Shown piece after piece: positions 1 through 11,294 of a stretch of DNA of 64,000 nucleotides; within the stretch, counting starts at the first letter, position 1, and each line of letters opens with the position of its first letter. The notes under the pieces were generated by a model. The model was given only the letters and a program-made list of their open reading frames with translations. It was not told the DNA's origin and ran no database searches. Where the stretch lies: NCBI GenBank assembly GCA_025084515.1, contig JAJAGP010001343.1, positions 62,001 to 126,000 of the forward strand, given 5' to 3'. This DNA comes from Ancistrus triradiatus. Its lineage: Eukaryota > Chordata > Actinopteri > Siluriformes > Loricariidae. The position numbers were made by a program, and so were the translations under genes.

Positions 1-28
1 ACGGTAAAATGTAGCATGTTGCGATGTA

Positions 29-418
29 CAATGCATTCGGAACGTCTTGAGACCCTTTCACTTTTTTCACGTATTGTTATGTCGAGGCCTTGTGCTAAAA
101 TAAAAACTAAATCAAGTGTTTCCCCATTTTTCTGCACTCAATGTGCAGAATTTACCACAGATGGACTCCAATCAAGGTGTAAAAACATATTAAAGATGAT
201 CAAGAGAAATTGGAGGCCCCCAGGGCTAAATTTCAAATCTCATAGCATAGGGTCTGAATACTTATGTCCATATGAAATTTTAGTGTTACCTCACATTCTC
301 ATTATGAGTGAATATTTATGGAGAAAACTTGATTTTTTTATTTTATTTTAGCACAAGTCTTCAACTTAACAAAATGTGAAAAAAAGTAAAAGGTTCTGAA
401 GACTTTTCGACTGTATTG
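29..418. mobile_element. Tc1-derived MITE in kcnt1 intron
   Basis: Terminal inverted repeats of about 48 bases: left starts CAATGCATTCGGAACGTC, right reads as the imperfect reverse complement, ending gacttttcgactgtattg. The element is flanked by TA dinucleotides at 27-28 and 419-420, the Tc1/mariner target duplication. No transposase coding remains in its 390 bases. Confidence 0.8.
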
Positions 419-427
419 TAGGTACTG

Positions 428-578
428 CATTGGCGCTAAGGTACTGGACTACTAACCAGAAAGTCCATGAGTCAAGTCCCAGCACTGGCCCTTAACCCTC
501 AGTTGCTTAGACTGTACATTGTATCAGTTGTAAGTCACTCTGGATAGGGGTGTCTGCTAAATGCTCTAAATGTAAATG
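428..578 (+). mobile_element. tRNA-derived SINE, plus orientation
   Basis: A tRNA-like head with B-box-like gagtcaagtcccagc is followed by the shared body cttaaccctcagttgctta and the tail cactctggataggggtgtctgctaaatg. This 3' tail is common to many fish SINEs. The same family recurs at 2238, 16690, 32755, 33911, 47505 and 59140. Confidence 0.75.
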
Positions 579-1112
579 GTGTTTATAAGAGTCATGCACC
601 AATGACCCATGTAGTTCAATTCAAGGTTAGATTTCAGTGTTAGATCTAATTAACCTACAAAAAAACAAAACTGTTTCACATCCTTACCAACAGTGTAGGT
701 CTGATTCTATGGAAGACACTGGGTTTAAACACAGTTATACACCAACATCTAGAATCTTTCTGGAAAAAATAGTGTTTGAAAAAATATTAACAATAGTTCT
801 AAGAATGACCGTAGGTGAAAATGCCTCGCTGCCAAACATATCCATCTGAATTAATAAAGTGGCCGGTGAGTGTAAAAGTGCCAACCAAACAGAAACTTTG
901 TTTGGGAAAATAATTACCAATATGTAATCATAATAATATAATGAAATGCATATCACCACCACAAGGGGGCACCATACATTAGTAACTGCTATGAACTAGA
1001 TGTAGTTGACTGCCAAGACACTGGACAAGGTTATTATTGCTATATTATCAGCTGTATGCGCTTTATGCCACATTTATCTGTTTCTTTCATCTGTGGTTTG
1101 TTTGTTTGTCAG

Positions 1113-1196
1113 TGTTTTGTTAAGGACTACATGATCTCGATCACACGGCTTCTGCTGGGACTAGACACCACTCCTGGATCAGGATACCTGTGTGCT
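1113..1196 (+). CDS. kcnt1: kcnt1 exon: RCK2 segment CFVKDYMI...GSGYLCA
   Basis: 84 bases, phase 0 to phase 0. The acceptor is a T-rich tract ending tttgtcag and the donor is gtgagt. It encodes 28 residues with LLLGLDTTPGSGYLC, which is highly characteristic of Slo2 channels. The previous exon is not in the window: 1-1112 is intron with repeats. Confidence 0.9.
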
Positions 1197-3923
1197 GTGA
1201 GTCAGAGTGCCTGCATGCGTATCCTTCCAGAGTTTGTGTGTGTCCATGTAATGAAAAGGTGTGTGTGCATGTCCGTGCGCGTGTGTGTGGGTGTGGGCTG
1301 ATTGGGGGTTCGTCCAGATGCGCGTGCGCGAGTGTGACCTGTGGATCCGGACTTATGGAAGACTTTTTCAGAAGCTCTGCTCCACAAGCTCTGAAATCCC
1401 TATCGGCTTCTATCGCACCGAGTCCCACATGTTCCTTTCTTCTGAGGTGGAACACACACACACACACACTTTTTTACCTTACATATTGTAAATAATGATG
1501 CACCTTATACTGTTGGGTGTTAATTGTATTTTGACCCCCCACAATGTGCAGAGTCAATGTTCAGGTAGTGCAGAAGGATGGACAGACGTCAAGGAGAAGA
1601 GAGAAGAACCAAAAGTCTTGATTCGCAGTTCTTCAGGAAGCGACCAATCAGAACCCTCTCTTCTGAGGAGGAAGAGCATGCACTGGACAAGGCGCCTGAG
1701 TAGGAGAGCAGTGAAGAGGAGTGACTCTGCCTTCTTCACCGCACAGACCAAGCACGGAGCGTCCCGTCTTTCAGAGAGGGCGGAGCTTACCGAGCTCGTC
1801 AGGAACAGGATGCACCACCTGGGCTTACACACGGGATTCAGTAAACACCTTAATTCAGACTAATTCAGACTAATTCCACAATTTTTTTCGGGTCAGGGTT
1901 ATAGGGGCTCTGGCCACTATCACCAGTAAATACAAAACACATACATAGGCTGGACAGTGGTTAACGCTCCTAATGAGATTTTATTTTTAATATTATTATG
2001 GTTTATTTTTACAACCCCAAATTAGAAACAGTTGGAGTAGTATGGAAAGTGCTAATAAAAAAGCGTGTTTCTTACATTTACTTTGACTTTTATTTCATTA
2101 CAGACAGTATGAACTTGAGATATTTCATGTTTTTTTCTGGGCAACTTCATTTCATTTGTTAATAAACATGCATTTCTGCATTTCAGGCCTGCAATACGTT
2201 CCAAAAGAAGTTGGGACGGTAAAGCATTTATTTTAAATTTACATTTACAGCATTTAGCAGACACCCTTATCCAGGGTGTCTTACAATTGGTACAACTTTA
2301 CAATCCAAGCAATTGTGGGTTAAGGGCCTTGCTCAAGAACCCAACAGTGGCAGCTTGGCAGAGGAGGGATTTGAACCCTGAACCGTCTGGTCCAAGGTCC
2401 AATACCTTAACCGCTAGGCTACCACAGTCCCACTTTTTCACACAGTACTACTTTGTAATCTTGCCATTCCATCTCATAACACTTAAAAAACCTCCAAGTT
2501 GACTCTGCTTCTGTTTTTTTTTCGCACAGTAAAGTTTAAAGTGGCATTTATGAATGCAACTCCGTATTGTAATGCTTCACAACAGTTTCCCTTGCCCATG
2601 TGGTTCTATCAGCTATTGATGAATGACAGTTCTTGATGCAGTGCAATCTGCGGAATCAGAGATCACATGTCTTCAGGTTAGGCTTGTGCCCTTGTTCTTT
2701 ATGCCAGATTCCTCCAGATTCCTTGAATCACTTAATGACATTATGCATTACAGAGGAATATATCTAAATCCCTTCCAGTCTTTCTGTGAGGAACATTGTT
2801 TTTAAACAGATCAATAATTTTCTCACACATTTGTTGACAAAATGGAGATCCTCTGCGCATCTTCGATCCTCAAAGACTGATTTCATGGATACTGCTTTAT
2901 TACCAAATCATGGTTATAATCATTTGTTGACATCACCTGTTTGAAAACACCTCACTTTTTATTGTTTTCCCCCTCATTACTAGCCCTAAATTCTCCAATT
3001 TCTACTTTTTTTTGGAATGTGTTTCAGGCCCGAAATGCAGGAATGGATGTTTAATAACAAATAAAATTAAGTTAACCAGATAAAACATGAACTATCTTGG
3101 GTTCATACTGTTTGCAATTAAATAAAAGTCAAAGTAAATGTAATACACACTTTTTATTATTTGCATTTTACATACTGTTCCAACTTTTTCTGATTTGAGA
3201 TTGTAAAATCACTTTTGCATTCAAAGTGCTAGACAGGTGCAACTAGGGGTAACACCCTCTTTCCTCTGCCTGTGTAGCTTTTGGTACTGAAACTGGTAGC
3301 CAATAGAGCACTTTGTGCAGTGTAAAAAGCATGACACTGTCTCGTGGATTACTAATCTACTAATTCTTTTTTTTTTTTGTCTTTGTCTTCCAATCTCATG
3401 GTCCACTGCCAACCCAAACTCTATGCAGAAGACGTTACCAACCTAACAGCCAGTGATGTTATGAATAGAGTCAATTTAGGTTATTTACAAGGTAAAACTA
3501 TGCCTGTTTTTATCTTTGAAGCACAGTTGTATCAAATTTATAGCAGTCACAAAAATTATGACAGCACATGCTACAGTTGGTTTAAAGTGATGTCTTGGTG
3601 TTGCAGGCGAGCTGAATGACCAGCAGAACTCTCTCTCCTATGTGCTTGTTAATCCGGGTCCCGACACACACCTCCAGCTCAATGACATCGTGTATGTACC
3701 GAACGTTCACAAACGCATTCTTCACATTGAGGTCACGTTCTGATCCTTCTAAACTGTGGCCAAAGTAAACAACAAAGAAAATGAGTTACTACTTGATGAA
3801 AGCTGATTTAAATCCAAATTAAATGAATAACTTCCCTTCCCTATGTTTAACAGGTTCCTGATCCGCCCAGACCCTCTGGCTCACATTCCGGATGAGAACG
3901 CGACGCAGATGAATCAGAGCTGA
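1113..3923 (+). CDS. kcnt1: Sodium-activated potassium channel subunit, KCNT1/Slack type, 3' end of gene (six exons)
   Basis: The six exons give the last part of the cytoplasmic C-terminal RCK region and tail of a Slo2-type channel, a plasma-membrane K+ channel opened by intracellular Na+. Recognised stretches in order: FVKDYMI-ITRLLLGLDTTPGSGYLCA, then DLWIRTYGRLFQKLC and PIGFYRTESHMF, then a serine-rich linker with LLRRKSMHWTRRLSR and LVRNRMHHLGL, then NLTASDVMNRVNLGYLQ, then LSYVLVNPGPDTHLQLND and LIRPDPLAHIP. Exon phases agree at every junction (0, 0, 1, 1, 2). KCNT1 is preferred over KCNT2 because of the NLTASDVMNRVNLGYLQ exon as I remember human KCNT1, and because notch1 lies downstream as in human 9q34. 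The upstream part of the gene, including the pore, is outside the window. The predicted protein ends early (ATQMNQS) compared with the longer tail I recall in human. Confidence 0.9.
1318..1446 (+). CDS. kcnt1: kcnt1 exon: DLWIRTYGRLFQKLC segment
   Basis: 129 bases, phase 0 to 0. Acceptor cgtccag, donor gtggaa (weak). It encodes 43 residues including DLWIRTYGRLFQKLCSTSSE and IPIGFYRTESHMF, which continues the previous exon as in KCNT1. It opens with ATG CGC, but this is an internal methionine. The intron before it is only about 120 bases and rich in GT. Confidence 0.9.
1552..1840 (+). CDS. kcnt1: kcnt1 exon: serine-rich linker and LLRRKSMHWTRRLSR segment
   Basis: 289 bases, starting in phase 0 after acceptor aatgtgcag and ending one base into a codon at donor gtaaac. 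It encodes a variable, charged stretch, then SDQSEPSLLRRKSMHWTRRL, a basic linker and SERAELTELVRNRMHHLGLH. The basic RRKS motif could be a phosphorylation site (inference). The linker is the least conserved part of the family and is shorter here than in human as I recall it. Confidence 0.88.
2010..3205. mobile_element. DNA transposon with 'caaccccaaat.agaaa' inverted ends, interrupted by a SINE
   Basis: The left end reads acaaccccaaattagaaaca and the right end is its reverse complement-like partner ctttttctgatttgagattg. A subterminal pair is also inverted (ggcctgcaatacgttccaaa near 2187; ttggaatgtgtttcaggcc near 3013). The interior has no intact ORF. The class is not certain; the same family recurs at 19365-19852 and 38370-39350. 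A SINE sits inside at 2238-2431. Confidence 0.7.
2238..2431 (-). mobile_element. SINE nested in the DNA transposon
   Basis: In minus orientation: acatttacagcatttagcag at the left is the reverse complement of the SINE tail, and gatttgaaccctgaaccgtc is the reverse complement of the tRNA-like B box. The transposon sequence continues on both sides. Confidence 0.8.
3429..3491 (+). CDS. kcnt1: kcnt1 exon: DVTNLTASDVMNRVNLGYLQ
   Basis: 63 bases with acceptor ctatgcag and donor gtaaaa. Two bases complete the codon left open by the previous exon and one base is carried to the next. The 20 full codons read DVTNLTASDVMNRVNLGYLQ, matching my memory of human KCNT1. A whole transposon with a nested SINE (2010-3205) lies in the intron before it. 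Confidence 0.88.
3607..3691 (+). CDS. kcnt1: kcnt1 exon: ELNDQQNSLSYVLVNPGPDT segment
   Basis: 85 bases after acceptor gttgcag, ending ...GACATCGT at donor gtatgt. It encodes ELNDQQNSLSYVLVN, then PGPDTHLQLNDI, a strand-turn-strand part of the second RCK domain near the C-terminus. Both phases fit its neighbours. Confidence 0.9.
3854..3923 (+). CDS. kcnt1: kcnt1 terminal exon with stop codon
   Basis: Acceptor tttaacag, then 70 bases ending in TGA at 3921-3923. It encodes FLIRPDPLAHIPDENATQ and a few more residues. FLIRPDPLAH is conserved in the family. The end falls about 10 residues after it, so the tail I recall in mammals, ending in a PDZ-binding-like ETQL, is absent. An alternative downstream terminal exon for other transcripts cannot be excluded. 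Confidence 0.85.
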
Positions 3924-3974
3924 ACTGATGTTTCACAAGATTAAACTCACTGGAAGTGAACAATCCATATTGGC

Positions 3975-3980
3975 AATAAA
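3975..3980 (+). terminator. kcnt1: Polyadenylation signal AATAAA of kcnt1
   Basis: AATAAA 52 bases after the kcnt1 stop codon, before a short GT/T-rich stretch (attgtgtttag). A MITE begins at 4028, so a short 3' UTR of roughly 75 bases is implied. Confidence 0.6.
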
Positions 3981-4027
3981 AGACTGCCCTGAAATCATTG
4001 TGTTTAGATCACGTCTGCTGGATCATA

Positions 4028-4501
4028 CACTATATGGCCAAAAGTATGTAGACACCCTTCTGTTTGGTGATTTCTGGTATTTCTGGCACACTCAATGCTA
4101 ATCGGTTTATAAATGACGTGTACAGGCTTGGGGTGTCCATAGACAAACAGTGATGGTAGAATTGGCTTGTACTGAACACTCCATCTCTCAAAATAACAAC
4201 TAATTTTGATACTTTTCTGTCCTCCCCCTTAAAAACAAATTGCATAAAGAAATGGAGGAAACTTTGATGGAGAACTTGACTGGCTTGCACAGAGCCCTGA
4301 CCTCAACTCCAATATCAGATACATTTGAGATTAATTGGAATGCCAACACTGGGCCAAGGCGTATAGTACATCAGTGCCGACCTGACAATCATGTTCCAAA
4401 TCTATGGAAAAATTGTTGTATTGAACTCCATTCTAATATCCAGTTGTTGTTGGTTTTTTTATGTAATTGTTGGGTGTCCAAAAACTTTTGACCATATAGT
4501 G
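4028..4501. mobile_element. MITE with CACTATATGG(C)CAAAAGT ends
   Basis: Left end CACTATATGGCCAAAAGTAT followed by gtagacaccc; right end gggtgtccaaaaacttttg then accatatagtg. TA lies on both sides (4026-4027, 4502-4503). The length is 474 bases with no coding. Related copies lie at 18500, 28351, 50556 and 58313. Confidence 0.85.
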
Positions 4502-5342
4502 TATATTTTACATTGTATCCACCTACAAGGACTCCAGCTACTTTACCTATTTACTCGGTTTCATCTTCTGCTTTAGAAAATGTCCTCAGTTCAGACTTCT
4601 GCATGTTGATTTTCTGTGTGGAGGGCATCGATATCTTCCTTGAAGCTTTTTGGGAAGTTTGTAAACTCACTCAGTGGCGTTGGGCTGCTGTCAGATAGGG
4701 GCTCATGGCCAGTCCTGTTGCTTTTCACTATATAATGGTCTCTTCTTGGTTAACTGAAATTAGGACATTATAAAGTGTGGTAAAGTGTGAATTTGTTTGT
4801 TTAAGACATTGTTTTTCCAAGCACACACCATGTGTGGTCATATCTCCTCACAGTTGTTTTCCATTTCAGTTGTCAGAGTAAAACATTGTCCATATTTTCT
4901 TTGTATTCTGTACAGTATAGCTTTTCAGAATTCACATTCCCTCTCCTTTGTAACTATGAGGAAAAGGGCCATGTGTATGATTAAGGTGTAATTTTGTAAA
5001 TAGAGCCCATGTAGAATGACGGGTTAATTAGGATAGGCCATTTCTGGATGGCCAGTCTGAATGCGCTTCAATATACAGTATACTTTGGTGAGGTAAACTG
5101 GTCTACACTTGGTTCCACTTGACTCTAGTGGACATGTATACATTGTATGACATTTGATGCTGTTGTCCAGAGTGGCCACCAGAGGATGTCTACATGTATA
5201 CCAGTGTCCACAACATATACTGGTCATTGCTGTTTTGTAATAGGGAATTAATGTGCTCAACTAAGAGGTGGGTCATAAGTGCAATTGAAAATATTTGTTA
5301 CTGGAAGTCATTTCTGGATGCCCAGTCTCAAGAGCTTCACTA

Positions 5343-6899
5343 CAGTAAGGCAAAAAAGTATTTAGTCAGTCACTGATTGTGCAAGTTCTCTGACTTAGAG
5401 AGATGAGAGAGGTCTGTAATTTTCATCATAAGTACATTTCAGCTATGAGAGACAAAATGAGAGAAAAAAATCCAGGAAATCACATTGTAGGATTTTTAAA
5501 GAATTTAATTGTAAATCATGGTGGAAAATAAGTATTTGGTCACCCACAAACAAGCAAGATTTCTGGCTCTCACAGACCTGCAACAACTTCTTTAAGAAGC
5601 TCTTAATGGCACCTGTTTGATCTTGTTATCTGTATAAAAGACACCTGTCCACAGCCTCAAACAGTCAGACTACAAACTCAACCATGGCCAAGACCAAAGA
5701 GCTGTCGAAGGACACCAGGAAGAAAATTTTATACCTGCAGCAGGCTGGGAAGAGTGAATCTACAATCGGCAAACAGGTTGGTGTGAATAAATCAACTGTG
5801 GGAGCAATTGTAAGACATACAAGACCATTGATAATCTCCCTCAATCTGGGGCTCCACGCAAGATCTCATCCCGTGGGGTCAAAATGATCATGAGAACGGT
5901 GAGCAAAAATCCAAGAAATACACGAGGGGACCTGATGAATTACCTGCAGAGAAAGCTGGGACCAAAGGACAAAGCTACCAGCAGTTACACACTACGGCCA
6001 AGAAGGGGACTCAGATCCTGCAGTGCACAGACGTGTCCCCCTGCTTAAGCCAGTACATGTCCGGCCCCTCTGAAAGTTACCGACCAGTCATGTGGATGAT
6101 CCAGAAGAGGATTGGGAGAAAATCATGTGGTCAGATGAAACTAAAATAGAACTTTTGGTAAAAACTCAACTCGCCGTGTTTGGAGGAAGAAGAATGCTGA
6201 GTTGCATCCCAAGAACACCATACCTACTGTGAAGCATGGGGGTGGAAACATCATGCTTTGGGGCTGTTTTTCTGCAAAGGGGACAGGACGACTGATCCGC
6301 GTTAAGGGAAGAATGAACGGGGCCATGTATCGGGAGATTTTAAGCCAAAACCTCCTCCCATCAGTGAGAGCATTGAAGATGGACCGTGGCTGGGTCTTCC
6401 AGCATGACAATGACCCCAAACACACCACTCGGGCAACGAAGGAGTGGCTCCGTAAAAAGCATTTCAAGGTCCAGGAGTGGCCTAGCCAGTCTCCAGACCT
6501 CAACCCCATAGAAAATTTGTGGAGGGAGTTGAAATTTCATGTTGCCCCAAAACATCACTGCTCTAGAGGAGATCTGCATGGAGGAATGGGCCAAAATACC
6601 AGCTACAGTGTGTGCCAACCTGGTGAAGACTTACAGGAAACGTTTGACCTCCGTTATTGCCAACAAAGGTTATGTTACAAAGTATTGAGTTGAACTTTTG
6701 TTATTGATCAAACACGTATTTTCCACCATGATTTACAATTAAATTCTTTAAAAATAATACAATGTGATTTCCTGGATTTTTTTTTCTCATTTTGTCTCTC
6801 ATAGTTGAAGTGTACCTATCTTACCTAAATTACAGACCTCTCTCATCTTTCTAAGTCGGAGAACTTACACAATCAGTGACTGACTTTTTTGCCCCACTG
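5343..6899 (+). mobile_element. Tc1-like transposon, nearly full length
   Basis: Inverted repeats start CAGTAAGGCAAAAAAGTATT at the left and end gacttttttgccccactg at the right. Each arm is long, about 200 bases: the left internal part tttaattgtaaatcatggtg reappears inverted as caccatgatttacaattaaa at 6725. TA flanks both ends (5341-5342 and 6900-6901). The 1.56 kb size and DD34E transposase remains fit the Tc1 family. It lies 1.4 kb downstream of kcnt1. Confidence 0.92.
5684..6693 (+). pseudogene. Tc1 transposase, broken by frameshifts and stops
   Basis: It starts with MAKTKELSKDTRKKILYLQQ and a helix-turn-helix region (SESTIGKQVGVNKSTVGAIV), then loses frame near 5840-6200 with internal stops. 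The C-terminal half is open at 6202-6693: HGGGNIMLWGCF, DNDPKHTTRATKEWL (second catalytic Asp) and SPDLNPIENLWRELK (catalytic Glu). The first Asp lies in the damaged stretch near 6131 (ggtcagatgaaac). The normal length is about 340 residues. It should not make active transposase. Confidence 0.9.
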
Positions 6900-6901
6900 T
6901 A

Positions 6902-8671
6902 CTTTCCTCTCTTGTGGCTTCAAAGACTTGTCTTGTCTTTGTCTTGAAAGGTATGGTTTGGGATTTGACCATGGTGAACAGGTGTGGGGTTCATTTGTTT
7001 ATTCTGTTAGCATACGGATTATGGATTATTATAAAGATTAGTAAAATCTAAATTCTGAATATGGTGAACTACAGGAAGCCAGTACGGGGATGGCAGCAGG
7101 GAGTGACATGGCAAATTTGTGTGTCAAATCTGATTATCTCATTGCTTATCCTTAATATTTTAGGATATGAGATGTTCCTGTCATGAGAATATCTTAAGTG
7201 CAGAGCATGACGTTAAGACAGATAACGAGTGAATCAACATTGCTTTTCTTTCTCAGCTGGCTACTTGTGGCTTGCCCACAGTTGTTTACAAGCAAAACAT
7301 GTCCCCACCTTTCTGGCATTAATTAATTGTCATTCCATACTTTGTACTCTTCGCCTGACTTCAGGAAACTAAGCTCTTTATTCACCACTTAAATAAATAC
7401 TACCTGTGTTGTGAATTTTTGAAATGTCAGGAAGTCATGTGAAGAGATTATTATTATTATAAATTTTTATTATAAAAATGGGTATAGAGGAACAACATTA
7501 AGTACCGAGCTCTTAGCCTTAAGGGTTGGTTACCAGTTCGCATTTATCATATATTGTTTATCTCCATGTCACCTACTTCCAGGAAGAAAAAAAGTGGCAT
7601 TGCTGAGGCATGATGTTTTTAAAAGGACCTGTTCATTTATCACATCAAGTACAGTTTGTCAGATGTTTTCTCTTTTCTCTTGCCTCTTTTGCCAATGATG
7701 AAATACAGAGTGGGTATTGGAGCTGGTTCTGATTCAGGTAACCAGTTTGATAAGGCTTGATTACAAAAGGATTTTGCAGTATTTTTTGCAGTATTTTTTG
7801 CTATCAAAGGTCAAGTCTATAAATAGAAAAACAAAAATGATGTGCAAGATAAGAGTTGCATTGCTTTAATCTGCTTTTGCTGAGCATTGTAGACCTACCG
7901 AATTCGTTTTCTTAGAATTAGCATTAGCAGCGTAACTACCATTCACTTAATTGTAATTGTCAATCTTTCAGGTGTTTCTCTAATGTTTTTTGTAAAATCC
8001 CAGAACTTGATAATGATTCGGTGTAACATGAAAAAAACCTTTGGAAATGAAACCGCTTCGTTTACAAAATAAACTGTTATCTGTACTAATACTATTGCAG
8101 TTTGACCAGTAGAGGGCGCCCATTACAATGCCTTTCAGAGCTGAACCTTATTACCTCGTACAGTACCACTGCCTTCATAATAATTCTTAATAAGTGAATT
8201 GTCAGTTGCTGTTGTTTCATTAATTTAATTAGAGTAAACTTAATATACCATGAACAGAATTAATGCTGAGTATTTTTTCCATTTGTTGCTGGTGAAATAC
8301 ATATTTTACTATTATTAGAATTTATTTTTCTATTATGATTTGTTAGTGACTCACCGTTTTTACCGTCAGCTGAATTAACACTTAATAATTTTCACCCTCA
8401 TCCTAGTTTAAATTCATTGCTTTTTATTTCAAAGTGGTATTTCAATGGTGTGGTTATTTGTTGTTGTGAATTCAGTTGGCATAGCCATCAGTTTGATTGT
8501 GAAGATAAATTAATGTGATTACATGTATAGTTGTTGACTGAAGGGAGCAACAGTGTTAAATAGTGTTAAATAAAGTCATTTGTCATTTGTCGACTGCTGA
8601 ATTCTGCTGGAGTCATCATTTTTGATCGTATAAGTTTTTAGAAACTAACAAACTTTAGAAACTAAATGTTT
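6902..8671. other. Intergenic stretch with no recognised gene
   Basis: A/T-rich unique sequence with no ORF above about 60 codons that resembles a protein. It contains short simple runs (ttattattattat near 7450) and a duplicated gcagtattttttgca at 7776-7800. I recognise no repeat family. Confidence 0.5.
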
Positions 8672-9113
8672 TGAATTTTCTATATTTCTGCATAAATGTA
8701 GTGGTCACTTTGTTTTTTAAAAGAACAGGGAGCTATCAAGTCTGGATCTTGTCACAAGCATGTTTTGTGAAAAGTGTATCATCTATGAACAAAAAGCGCT
8801 TGCACTCTCCACCCAGTCCACAGTTCAGACATAATGGGTCCAAAGGGAGGAAATTCAAGACGATTGTTGCTCTCATCAGGAGTGACCGACCAACAAAGAG
8901 TTAGTATCATGGTTTGGGTTCATGGTAGTATCATCCGCAGAGTTGAAGTGTTTTGTATGGAGTAATGGGATCAAATTTCCTCCAAGCTGATGTGCAGAAA
9001 TGATAAGTAGTTACAGGAAAAGTTTTGCAGTTATTCCTCCACCTGGTACTGAAACCAGTGATTGACATATTTTGCAACTCACATAAATGTATATTGGATC
9101 ATTTTCCTATATA
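8672..9113 (+). mobile_element. Tc1-like relic with internal deletion
   Basis: Left piece gaattttctatatttctgca, middle pieces of transposase DNA (aagggaggaaattcaagac, tgaccgaccaacaaagag) and right piece cctccaagctgatgtgcag to ggatcattttccta match, in order, the family whose best copy is at 25498-27094. Most of the transposase is deleted. It probably inserted before the RTE LINE arrived at its right side. Confidence 0.65.
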
Positions 9114-9841
9114 TAGTATTATATATATAGTCACAAACCAGCCGCTAGATTGCTCAGGCAGGGTCTTTCTAGTGCCAGTCCCAAGCCCGGATAAATGGTG
9201 AGGGTTGCGTCAGGAAGGGCATCCGGTGTAAAACATTTGCCAAATACAGTATGCGAGTCAATAATATTTTCCCCCATACCGGACGGTCCCGGCGCCCGGG
9301 TTACAACGACCGCCAACTGGTACTGGTAGCAAACAGGGTACCGCGGAAATTGGGACTACTGTTTGCCGAAGAGGAGGGAGACGTGTGAGGAGACAGAGAG
9401 AAATCAGGAGGGGCCAGAATATAGCACTGAGGGTAGCAACCCTAAATGTAGGGACGATGACAGGGAAGGTAGAGAGCTGGCTGATATGATGCAGAGGAGA
9501 AAGTCGATGTTTTGTGTGTGCATGAGACAAGTGGAAGGGTAGAATGTCGTTGAGGTGAAAAGGGTGTCAGATAGGATAATATGTCTGAAGCTGGAAATTG
9601 AGGGTGTAATGGTGAATGTTGTTAGTGGCTATGCACCACAAGTTGGGCTTGTGAATTAGAGGAGAAAGAGAGGTTCTGGGGGGAGTTAGATGAAGTGGAA
9701 CTGGTGGAAGTTGAGAAAGGAAGAATGCTGTAAGGAGTTCAGAGAGAGCTGAGAAAGGTTTTGGGTGATAGGAAAGAGCTCCCAGACGACTAGGGAGTAG
9801 CGGCAACAGTAATTAGACAGACAGGTAGAAAGGTACTGGGT

Positions 9842-10201
9842 GTGTCTTCTGGACAGGCAAAGGATGAAAAGGAAACCTTTTGGTGGAACGAGGAAGTGCA
9901 GGAGGTTACTCAGAGAAAGAGGTCAGCAAAGAAGAAATCGGACAGGGACAGGACTAATGAGAGTAGGCAGGAGTACAAGGAGATGCGGCAAAGGGCAAAG
10001 AGGGAGGTAGCAAATACCAAGCAGAAGGCCTACGATGAGTTATATGAAAGGTTATACAGTAAGGAAGGAGAGAAGGAGTTGTATCTGCTGGCGAGACAGA
10101 GAGATAGAGCTGGAAAGGATGTGCAGCATGTCAGGGTGATCAAGGATAAAAATGGAAATGTACTGACAGGTGAAAAGAGGGTGAGGGAAAGATGGAATTA
10201 G
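9842..10201 (+). pseudogene. RTE polyprotein fragment: endonuclease-RT linker
   Basis: An open stretch of 119 codons, rich in Lys, Arg and Glu (ETFWWNEEVQEVTQRKRSAKK, then LLARQRDRAGKD and VRVIKDKNGNVLT), typical of the linker before the RT domain in RTE elements. It ends at a stop (MRVRERWN*), then continues in-frame with YFEELMNVEN and KALKRMKNGKAVGPDDIPVE at 10200-10375. Confidence 0.8.
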
Positions 10202-10529
10202 TATTTTGAGGAGTTGATGAATGTAGAAAATTAAAGGGAAAGAAGGCTGGATGGTGTAGAAATTGTGGAAGAGGATGTAGCAAAGATTAGCGAGGAAGAA
10301 GTGAGGAAAGCTTTGAAAAGGATGAAGAACGGAAAGGCAGTGGGACCTGATGACATACCGGTTGAGGTATGGAAAAGTCTAGGAGAGCTGGGAGTGGTGT
10401 TTTTGACTAGATTATTAGTGGAATTCTGGTGAATGAGAGTAGCCAGAGGAATGGAGGAAAAGTTAACTTGTACTGATTTTCAAGCAGAAGGGTGATGTAC
10501 AGAGTTGTGGCTCTTACAGGGGCATAAAG

Positions 10530-11294
10530 TTGATGAGCCACACAATGAAGATTTGGGAGAGAGTTGTGGAAGCTAGGCTCAGACAGGAGGTGACAGTGTG
10601 TGAACAACAGTATGGTTTCATGCCAAGGAAGAGCACTATGGATGCGATTTTTGCTTTGAGACTGCTGATGGAGAAGTATAGAGATAGTCAGAAAGAGCTA
10701 CACTGCGTCTTTGTGGATTTGGAGAAAGCTTATGACAGGGTGCCAAGGGAGGAACTGTGGTGGTGTATGAGGAAGTCTCGAGTGGCTGAAAAGTATGTTA
10801 GATTAGTGCAGGACATGTATGAGAACAGCGTGACAGAGGTGAGATGTGCTGTAAGAGTGACAGATAGCTTCAAGGTATAGGTGGGACTGCATCAAGGATC
10901 GCTCCTGAGTCCCTTCTTATTTGCTCTGGTGATGGACAGACTAACAGATGAGGTCAGACAGGTATCGCCGTGGACTATGATGTTTGCAGACGACATTGTG
11001 ATCTGTAGTGAGAACAGGGAACAGGTAGAAGAGAACTTGGAGAGGTGGAGGTATAATCTGGAAAGGAGAGGAATGAAAGTCAACTGTAGTAAGACAGAAT
11101 ACATGTGTGTAAATGAAAGGGAGGCAGGTGGAACAGTCAGGCTACAGGGATCATTGGTCACGGAGTCCAGAAGTCCAGGAGTTCAGGTACTTGGGATCAA
11201 CTGTCTAAGGAAATGGGGAGTGTGGAAAGGAGGTAAAGAAGAGAGTACAGGCAGGATGGAGTGGGTGGAGAAGAGTGTCAGGAGTGCTGTGTGA
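10530..11294 (+). pseudogene. RTE reverse transcriptase domain, with stop and frameshift
   Basis: Shows RT block motifs in order: YRGIKLMSHTMKIWERVVE, QQYGFMPRKSTMDAIFALR, VFVDLEKAYDRVPREELW (catalytic Asp), a stop codon at 10878-10880, then GLHQGSLLSPFLFALVMDRL and MMFADDIVI (the F-A-D-D catalytic box), then GMKVNCSKTEYMCVN. A frame change near 11200 leads into the next fragment. Inactive as read. Confidence 0.9.

Noticed and set aside
16..351. 111-codon ORF at the left edge
   Set aside because: Lies inside a Tc1-derived MITE with inverted repeats and reads across both arms.
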